A stretch of 64,000 bases of DNA from Hepsetus odoe (Eukaryota > Chordata > Actinopteri > Characiformes > Hepsetidae): the NCBI GenBank assembly GCA_017165825.1, contig CM029370.1, forward strand, positions 29,715,046 through 29,779,045, written 5' to 3'. The notes beneath the pieces are model-generated. The model saw only the letters and a program-made list of their open reading frames with translations, had not been told where the DNA came from and ran no database searches. This document shows positions 56,779-64,000 of the stretch, one piece after another; the stretch's first letter is position 1, and every line of letters begins with the position of its first letter. Position numbers and translations under genes: made by a program.

Positions 56779-59700
56779 TGCACTGTCTGCACGTGTGTGG
56801 TTTTATATCATGTTTTTATGATGTCTTGTTTGTAGTACCATGATTTTGGAGAAAACATTTCCCTGTGTACTGGTCTTTTAATTGAAATTAACATACATTT
56901 ACATGTACTCATTAAGACGCTTTTATGCAAATTGCCTTACGAGTGAGGACCTACATGATATCTAAATAAAACCATTAGTCAAGTCAACTAGCAGCACTGG
57001 TGTAGTGGGGACAAGGCACCAAGACTGGTAGTTGGGGGTTAAAATCTCAGACCAGTAGGTTGCCCTGAGGTTCCCTTGATCAAGGTGCCGTCCCCATCAC
57101 TGCTCCCTGAGTGCTGGATATGTCTGCCCCCTGCTGGACGGTGTGTGTGTTAAATACAGAGGCTGTGTTCGGTTGTGGCTCACTGTGTGCTGTGTGTTCA
57201 CAATGACACATAGTCACTTTCACTTCGCTAAAGTGTTTTGGTCTAATTTAAACAGCCGTAATAGTGACACTATTCTACAGCTCAGTTAATCACCCCGTCC
57301 CGCGATGATGCCGAGCTCCACAGCTGTATTACAGATGTGTAACGGAAAGCCAGGTCACGCTCACCTCTGACGGGCACTGTATCTTTGCACGGTCGTGGGT
57401 GAAGTTATTGAAAACCTGTTTCTTCCCGACTGGCTCCAGCTGTAGGAGAAACAGAGGCGAGTGATACGTGTTACTGTGATTAAAGCACAGACTCTCTGTC
57501 AGTTTATAGAAACAGTGATGACAGGAAGCAATGACAGGGTTGCTAGGCAACAGCCAGTGGTTTAATTGCCTGCGATGGGGTGGCGACCTGTCCAGGGTGC
57601 GTCCCCCGTCCTCACCCTGTGTGCGCTGGGTTGGACACCGGCACTCCCCCGCGACCCCGTTTGGGACAAGCGGCAGAAAATGGATGGATGGATGGATGGA
57701 TGGATGGATGGATGGATGGATGGTCTGTCCAACCATACATCCATCATTTTAACCCCTTATCCATCACCTAGGGTGATGTTCATCACACAAAAACTAAGGT
57801 CCAGTTATAAACAATTAATACAGTGCTGTGCAAAAGTCCTGACCCCCTTTCTTTATATTTTTCTGGGAATCACCTTTTAGGTGAAAAAATATTGTTTTAA
57901 GTCTGTCAAATTGACTGAGGGTTAAAGGAAAGAACAAATGTTCTGTTGCTCCAGGCTGCAAAGTGTTTAAAGATACAAGGTTCTAGATCAAGGGGTTCCA
58001 ACCACTCAGCGTTCAGCATTAGCAGCAAACAAATCCCCTGATCATCTGGAATCATCTGCTTCTGTTTCTTCACTGCTTCATCTCTTAAGTTAGACGCTTT
58101 GTTCTGTTTGACGGTTCAGACGTAGATCACTGTGTGGATTAACCAACACAGAACTATCAAACTGCTCAGGTACAGAGACTGGACTGAAAATGAGAGACAA
58201 CAACACTGTCCTTCAGGAAGATCTGGAGAACTGCTCAGGTACAGAGACTGGACTGAACATGAGAGACAACAACACTGTCCTTCAGGAAGATCTGGAGAAC
58301 TGCTCATTTACAGAGACTGGACTGAACATGAGAGACAACAACACTGAGTGTTGGTTAAATACAGAGGGCTTATTTGATTGTGGTTCACTGTGTGGTCAGA
58401 ATGACAAATAGTCGCTTTCACTTTCACATGGTGGGCTGAAAGTAAACTTATAGTATGATCCACTGGAATTACCTTGCCAGACTAAAAGTATTAAATTGGA
58501 ACCCTTAAGGGGACCAGTGCTAAGATAATGGATGAATTTTTATTTGTTGTGTATTGTTCTCACCATGTTGTTCCAGAGGGCAATGGCCATCTCAGCGTGA
58601 GCCCGCTCACTTAAATGGAAGCAGTCTACTGTGAAAAAGCTCAGGTCAGGGCTTCCATCCTAAATCACACGAGAGACACTCCACTGTTAATGTGTCTCAC
58701 CCTTCAGAGCAAACGCAAACAAGAGGGAAGACTTACTTTGGACAGAGGAATGAAGGTGTTCTGAAGATGAGGCTGGAGGACAACGGCGAAATCTTCCCGG
58801 CCATCATATCGACCCCCAGATATCAGCTGCTCTGTGACAGTCTGACAGTGTAGAGATGTGGAGAAGCTCAACACATTTCGCTATATCCAAAATTCTCCTC
58901 TGTAGAGCAGTGTTTCCAAAAGTGTGGTGCTTGCAGATAAAAATGAACTCAAAGGCAAGAGGTTGTTGAGAAAGTTTGAGGTTTCCAGAGACGCTGTCGC
59001 ACCTCATACTGCTGGATAGATCCAGGGCGGCAAATTTGGGTGGGGTGCATGTCCAGTCGTTTGGAGAAGAGGGTCAAATATAAACCTAAACTTTGGGAAA
59101 CACTGCTGTAGAGGGTGTGAATTTATTTCCAAGAGACAATAAGGCACTGGATGGGAAGAAAAGGTGGGGTTTACCTGATATTGCTTATTAATGAGCTTCA
59201 GCTTTTCCAGCTCTAAAGAGTTATCATCTGGGAGCATGAGGCAAGGACACTTTTCACTGAGGACAGAAAGCACAGAAGACATGAGTATAGCTACTCTCAC
59301 TCCACATGATGTTAGCCCTGATTTTCACTCGTCAACAGTCAAGGTACTGTCCCCATCACTGTTGCCTTCTTGCTGGGCGGTGTGTGTGTGTGTTAAATAC
59401 AGAGGTTGTGTTTGGTTGAGGTTCACTGTGTTCACAACGGAAAACAGTCAATTTCATTTTCACTCTGTTTAGAAATGCTGTGAAAATTGGACAGACTGGT
59501 GGAAACCTGGGGATGAAGATGCAGGGCAGAGAGTTCTTCTGGATCCTCCTCAGCTCGCCCATCTCCGGAACGGCCACGATGTTCACAAACACGCGAGGGA
59601 CCTGAATTCAGGAACAAACAGGCGGCAGATGAACCCACGTAACCTTGAAGGACAAGTAAATGACAAACCCACCAATGAGGAGCCCAGCTGAGCCCACCAG

Positions 59701-62253
59701 CCCAAACCTCTTCATAGAGCAGGTCCAGACCCTCCATCAGGTGGTGGCTGTAGTTTAGAGGGGACAGACTCTCCTGTACCGACAAAATAATGAATGAAGA
59801 ATGAAGCTTTCTGTTTTTAAAAACACTAAAGTTCAGCACACAGGAACATACCTGGTCCACACAATAATGGCACAGATCACTTCCTCCAATCAGCAGCGTG
59901 ACCAGCTTCCAGTCCGTCTCAAAATTCACGCTCTGACAGACAATTCCCAGAAGGATGAATCAATTTGTAAATGTAAATTAAAAAAAATTTAAAAAATAGA
60001 TACATTGGATAGTTTGTTAACTCCAGTAATTGTTGGCTGTTAATTTCCTTTCATTGTTATTTGAATAAAAATATTTATAAATAATTAGAAAATCAATTAA
60101 ACCTTTATACGTTTTGACCATGTAAATAAATATAAAAATATGCAATAAAAATAAATAATATGGAATGCATATAAAAGGCATGTCATAATATAATATAATA
60201 ATATATAATATACATATGTATTTAATTGTAATATAAAAAAGGTAAATACAATTATCTGGAAAAATTTAACATCTTATAGAAACCTGGCAAGGCTTTTAAA
60301 ACTATTAGAAGCTCTTATAAAGCTGATTATCTGTGTTTAAAAAGTTACATTAAACCGTTACATTCTGTATTAACCTCTAAAATTAATTCTGAAAAAAACT
60401 GTAGTCAGTGTGTTTTAAACACTAAAATTAGTATAAACACTAATTAATCCAGCAAATAGTCCTCAGTAAATCAGTCATTACTATCAGTCATCGTTATGGG
60501 AGTTAATCAGGTGTTGCTCCTGGAGCTTCACACCTCCAACGGCAGGAAGCACTGAGAAGAAGTCAACTACTGTTCACACACTAAACTCCTTCATCAAGAT
60601 TCAAAGACTCAACACTGGTGCCTGGAAAGTCTGGAAAACACTCTTACCTGACTGGACTTCAGGGACTGAATCAGTGCGCTGACCTGAGCAGAGAGATCAC
60701 TGGTGGGTGGAGATAAGAGTTTGTGTCAGTACGGCTTATCAGTAATGTTGGACAGATTGATCGCTGATCAAACTAAAATCATCCACGTCTGACCATCACT
60801 GATCTGTAGTCTGAACTGTAGCTCATACTGAGATTAAAACATAACTCAAGGACATTAAGCAGGCTCTCTCTCAGACACACACACACACACACACACACAC
60901 TGGGCTAATTCAAGAGCAGGTTCAGCTCAGTTGTAAGCACCAGGATGAAGCTTTATTAGCCAAAGGTGTTTGGACATGCAGGTAATTTGAATCTGGAATA
61001 AAGCAGAAATGATGATCAGAAAAAAAAGGAAATAAAGTGACTATTCTTGTCATTGCGAGGTCACAGCACAGCACACAGTGAACCACAACGAAACTGGACC
61101 TCTGCATTTAACCCACGCAAACACCGTGCAGCAGTGGGCAGCTATGAAAGCGCCCGGGGAGCAGTGACAGGGACGGTACCTCACTCAAGGGTACCTCAGG
61201 GTAACCTACTGGTGAGGGGTTTGAACCCACAATCTTCCGATCATGTGGTCGACTCCCTAAACACCAGGCCATTGCTGCCCCACAGAATAAAATTGAAACA
61301 AAACGAAAAAGTGTGTAAAAAAAGTGCAAAGGCTGAATTAAATGGTACCTTATAATAATAGTAGTAATAATAATAATAAGAAGAAAAAGGATGATGATGA
61401 TGATCATCATCATCATTATTGTTGTTGTTATTATTTTTAATGTTAAAGAAGGTTGATTGATTGACTGATTGACTGATTGATTGATTATCTAGTGGTCTAA
61501 AGGCACTGACGAGGCTTTGGCTCCAGACTCAGCCATGTTGAAGCCTTTCTTTGCAAATAATCCCTGTCCAGTGGAGAAGCCCTGAAGAGACGGATTAAAC
61601 TTCCTCAAAATGTCTGAAAGGCACAAAAAACAAAGACTGTAATGTGTAAAGACTGAGTAACCCACTGGATTACTGTGTAAAGACTCTACCACTGGATTAC
61701 TGTGTAAAGACTCTACCACTGGGTTACTGTGTAAAGACTCTGTGTAATCAACTGGATTACTGTGTAAAGACTCTACTTCTGGATTACTGTGTAAAGACTC
61801 TACCACTGGGTTACTGTGTAAAGTTTCTGTGTAATCCACTGGATTACTGTGTAAAGACTCTACTTCTGGATTACTGTGTAAAGACTCTACCACTGGGTTA
61901 CTGTGTAAAGACTCTGTGTAATCCACTGGATTACTGTGTAAAGACTCTACCACTGGGTTACTGTGTAAAGACTCTGTGTAATCCACTGGATTACTATGTA
62001 AAGACTCTACTACTGGATTACTGTGTAAAGACTCTACTACTGGATTACTGTGTAAAGACTCTGCTTTGTCACAGTGTTTGTGATGGGATCAGACTCACTT
62101 GGCAGTGTTGTTGTCATCTCCAAAGCTCTATCACCCCCAATACTGCAAACACACACACACACACACACACACACGGGGACACACGGACACACAAACACAC
62201 ACACACACACAAACACACACACGAACACACAGACACGGGGACACACGGACACA

Positions 62254-62306
<53 letters not shown>

Positions 62307-63514
62307 GGACACACGGGGACACAAACACACACACACACACAAACACACACACGAACACACAGACACACACACACAGTATTTGTTTGTTTGTTTAACTTTG
62401 ACGGTTAGTTTAATTCTCAGTTATGACTTTAAGTTTAAGTGTGAGTTTCAGTTTAGACCATGAGTTTTAGTTTAGACTGTGTGAGTTTCAGTTTAGGCCA
62501 TGAGTTTTAGTTTAGATAGAAAGTTTTAGTATAGACTGTGAGTTTCAGTTTAGACCATGGGAGTTTTAGTTTAGACTGTGTGAGTTTTAGTTCAGACTGA
62601 GTGAGTTTTAGTTCAGACTGTGTGAGTTTTAGTTTAGACTGTGAGTTTTAGTTCAGACTGTGTGAGTTTTAGTTTAGACTGTGAGTTTTAGTTCAGACTG
62701 TGTGAGTTTTAGTTCAGACTGTGTGAGTTTTAGTTTAGACTGTGTGAGTTTTAGTTTAGACCATGAGTTTTAGTTCAGACTGTGTGAGTTTTAGTTTAGT
62801 CTTTGTGAGTTTTAGTTTAGACTATGTGAGTTTTAGTTCAGACTGTGTGAGTTTTAGTTTAGACCATGAGTTTTAGTTCAGACTGTGTGAGTTTTAGTTT
62901 AGACTGTGAGTTTTAGTTTAGTCTTTGTGAGTTTTAGTTTAGACTATGTGAGTTTTAGTTTAGACTGTGTGAGTTTTAGTTTAGACTGTGAGTTTTAGTT
63001 TAGTCTTTGTGAGTTTCACCTCCATGATGCTCCTTTGTATTCTGTGCGGAGCTGAAAGTAATTCTGAGACTTTGCTCCGAGCCCAGTCTGGAAAAGATCA
63101 AGATACAAGTTAATGATCCTCATCACATCTGTTCTCTACAGGTGCTGTACAAATATGGCCACTTTATCAGAAACCCCTCTTATTGTCCCTCCTTGGTGGA
63201 TTACAGTTAGGTGGGTGTTTCTAAGAAAGTGGCCAAAATGTAGAAGCACAGTGTGTTTCTAGTAAAGTGGCCAGTGTGAACTTGCAGTAATGGAGTCCCC
63301 GAGAGCCGCCACCACGCCGAGGTCGGCCGGCCGCAGGCTGTGGACTAAACAGGAAGAGAAGATCAGAGCAGTGCTGTATGCAGGTGATGGTTAAACTAGT
63401 ACTGATTAATAAACGAGTACATCCCTCCATCTCTCTCTCTTTTATCCTCGTACCTGAAGTGGGCTTGCTGCTGGAAGGAGTGACGTCCGTGCAGGAGAAA
63501 TCACTGCCCCAGTT
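55829..63514 (-). CDS. plb1: Phospholipase B1, membrane-associated (3' part; 5' part beyond right edge)
   Basis: Apical membrane enzyme with phospholipase A2, lysophospholipase and lipase activity, normally built of four SGNH-hydrolase repeats. Exons: 63514-63454, 63344-63286, 63087-63020, 62142-62099, 61613-61511, 60699-60648, 59932-59852, 59773-59708, 59601-59507, 59256-59175, 58841-58737, 58659-58564, 57439-57365, 56047-55829. They join in frame to 401 aa. This is the last repeat: nucleophile block AALGDSITT, block III as IGGSDLCHYC (Asn of the usual GxND replaced by Ser), and catalytic D/H block VDCFHLSERAHAEMA. Then follow a proline-rich stalk (PAPPSPPPCPSAVP), a transmembrane helix (VPVVFGVTGLLLGWGITWLL) and a short basic tail. 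The first intron uses a GC donor. Upstream repeats and the signal peptide are outside the window. Confidence 0.92.
56600..56780 (+). mobile_element. Short LINE fragment with (GAA)n tail
   Basis: GGAGTATATTAGAGGGACAG and CATGTCCAGAGGAGAGATGA match the family at 48138. It ends in AGAAGAAGAAGAAG at 56744-56776. It lies in a plb1 intron. Confidence 0.7.
56895..56965 (-). mobile_element. L2/SINE 3' tail fragment
   Basis: ACATACATTTACATGTACTC, then ATGCAAATTGCCTTACGAGT, resembles the complement of the L2-type tail seen at 8500 and 53600. Only the tail is present. Confidence 0.45.
56990..57228 (+). mobile_element. tRNA-derived SINE (family S)
   Basis: The damaged head AGCACTGGTGTAGTGGGGAC is followed by CAGACCAGTAGGTTGCCCTG, GATCAAGGTGCCGTCCCCAT, CTGCCCCCTGCTGGACGGTG and the AGTCACTTTCACTT end. 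It lies in a plb1 intron. Confidence 0.8.
57565..57724 (+). mobile_element. DANA-type SINE 3' part ending in (GGAT)n
   Basis: TGGGGTGGCGACCTGTCCAG and CCCCGCGACCCCGTTTGGGA followed by AGAAAATGGATGGATGGATG to about 57723. This is the common 3' end of this fish SINE group. It lies in a plb1 intron. Confidence 0.7.
57818..58345 (+). mobile_element. Dispersed element with internal 69-bp minisatellite (copy 3, three units)
   Basis: The left terminus TACAGTGCTGTGCAAAAGTC is of Tc1-like type. Then come GGTTCTAGATCAAGGGGTTCC, GCTTTGTTCTGTTTGACGG and CAGACGTAGATCACTGTGTG, followed by three units at 58150-58345. The right end is replaced by a SINE tail. It lies in a plb1 intron. Confidence 0.74.
58346..58430 (+). 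mobile_element. SINE (family S) 3' end fragment
   Basis: GTTAAATACAGAGGGCTTAT, GTGGTTCACTGTGTGGTCAG and AGTCGCTTTCACTTTCAC. It begins inside the last 69-bp unit of the element at 57818. Confidence 0.65.
59335..59466 (+). mobile_element. SINE (family S) 3' half
   Basis: CAAGGTACTGTCCCCATCAC, a short (GT)n run, GTTAAATACAGAGGTTGTGT, and an end near TTTCATTTTCACT. It lies in a plb1 intron. Confidence 0.65.
59933..60647. other. plb1 intron, very A/T-rich
   Basis: Mostly ATAATATAAT-like sequence at 59980-60260. No coding match or mobile element was recognised. Confidence 0.5.
61030..61286 (-). mobile_element. tRNA-derived SINE (family S)
   Basis: From GAAATAAAGTGACTATTCTT to CACCAGGCCATTGCTGCCCC. 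Contains GTTTGAACCCACAATCTTCC and CCTCACTCAAGGGTACCTCA. It lies in a plb1 intron and is among the better-preserved copies. Confidence 0.84.
61650..62062. repeat. 27- to 33-bp minisatellite in plb1 intron
   Basis: Units of GGATTACTGTGTAAAGACTC TACCACT alternate with a longer form containing TGTGTAATCCACT. About 14 units in all. The array ends about 36 bases from the 44-nt exon 62142-62099. It makes a long minus-strand frame (repeating VESLHSNPVDY), which is an artefact. Confidence 0.88.
62147..62375. repeat. (CA)n microsatellite with GGGGACACACGGACACAC variants
   Basis: Dense CA repeats beginning four bases from the acceptor of plb1 exon 62142-62099. On the transcribed strand this is a (UG)n tract running into TTTGCAG. 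The overlapping open frames are artefacts. Confidence 0.92.
62405..63019. repeat. 21-bp minisatellite abutting a plb1 splice donor
   Basis: About 30 units of GACTGTGTGAGTTTTAGTTTA with 17- to 22-base variants (GACCATGAGTTTTAG, GTCTTTGTGAGTTTTAG). The last unit, AGTCTTTGTGAGTTTCAC, ends exactly at the donor of exon 63087-63020. Confidence 0.9.
63160..63275. repeat. Palindromic repeat fragment, possible MITE
   Basis: GGCCACTTTATCAGAAACCC and the inverted TTTCTAGTAAAGTGGCCAG flank about 100 bases. A terminal GGCCACTTTAT recalls a common fish MITE. Family not confirmed. It lies in a plb1 intron. Confidence 0.5.
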
Positions 63515-64000
63515 CTGAGGGACACAATCACAGCTCGTCAGGTGATACATAGTGTCAGTCTGTCTGAATTTGCCTCACTGGGCACTTTCAAAGATCATCA
63601 GAGGCAATTTACCAACCAAACACTATTTTAAAAAGCACTTTTTAAAATACAGTACACTTTAAAATACAGTCACAGATGTTTGGGAAAAATGATGTTTTGA
63701 GACAATAAGTTCTTTGTGACATCTCAGAAGTTAATGAAAATGAAGAACTACTGTTTGCATTTAAAGAAAATAAATGAATGAATGAATTAACAGAGGCTTA
63801 GGCATTAGTCGTGGCACAATTTATTATTTAAACTGTTTTGTTATACTTAATATCCACTATAAATGAAACATTATTCACTATAAAATATTTAGAACTATAA
63901 ATTCTGCATCATTTATTCAGTAAGAAGTATAATTATTCAGTATGAACTAACCAGTATCTGATCTATTCATTGCTCATCGATGGATCTGAATCATGCGCAG
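63515..64000. other. plb1 intron at the right edge, nothing recognised
   Basis: A/T-rich. No further plb1 exon was recognised before the window ends. Confidence 0.5.

Noticed and set aside
61489..61986. 165-residue minus-strand frame with VESLHSNP repeats
   Set aside because: Mostly the 27/33-bp minisatellite; only its C-terminal end overlaps the real plb1 exon 61613-61511.
62037..62463. Open frames of CVCVCV and HTHTHT type
   Set aside because: Pure translation of the CA microsatellite.
1..64000. CRISPR arrays or prokaryotic operons
   Set aside because: The tandem repeats have no spacer structure, and all genes are intron-bearing vertebrate genes.

Overview
The window is vertebrate nuclear DNA, almost certainly from a teleost fish. 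Genes are split into many short exons with spliceosomal borders. The four host genes have clear vertebrate orthologues. Introns and spacers are full of fish-type repeats: tRNA-derived SINEs, an L2-type LINE, a second non-LTR element, Tc1-like DNA transposons, and many micro- and minisatellites. The species is not named by the sequence; the SINE types would suit an ostariophysan, but that is a weak inference.

Layout. (1) 530-31023, minus strand: an axonemal outer-arm dynein heavy chain, best matched to DNAH8. Seventy-five exons were placed by hand; they join in frame with consistent phases (11,281 nt, 3,760 codons) from the start codon to the end of AAA5. The gene runs off the left edge, so AAA6 and the C-terminal domain are missing. 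(2) 31024-33590: a repeat-rich spacer between two divergent genes, with a Tc1-like element and a TCTCGCGAGA promoter-type palindrome. (3) 33590-43830, plus strand: bpnt1, complete (309 aa, 8 coding exons plus a probable 5' UTR exon), ending with an AATAAA. (4) 44076-54190, minus strand: ppp1cb, complete (327 aa, 8 exons), tail-to-tail with bpnt1. A 33-bp tandem array lies about 40 bp upstream of its start codon. (5) 55829-63514, minus strand: the 3' part of plb1 (last SGNH lipase repeat, proline-rich stalk, membrane anchor; 14 exons), whose 5' part runs off the right edge.

The genes do not form a pathway. DNAH8 is a ciliary/sperm motor, BPNT1 removes 3'-phosphoadenosine phosphate, PPP1CB is a housekeeping Ser/Thr phosphatase and PLB1 is an apical membrane phospholipase. 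The unusual material lies in the splice sites and repeats. Six GC-AG introns are forced by reading frame (five in dnah8). A (UG)n tract stands where a polypyrimidine tract should be, before a 44-nt plb1 exon. CTCF-like motifs occur in the SINEs and in the tandem array upstream of ppp1cb. A dispersed element carries an internal 69-bp minisatellite with different copy numbers at three loci. No CRISPR array, functional RNA gene or virus was recognised.
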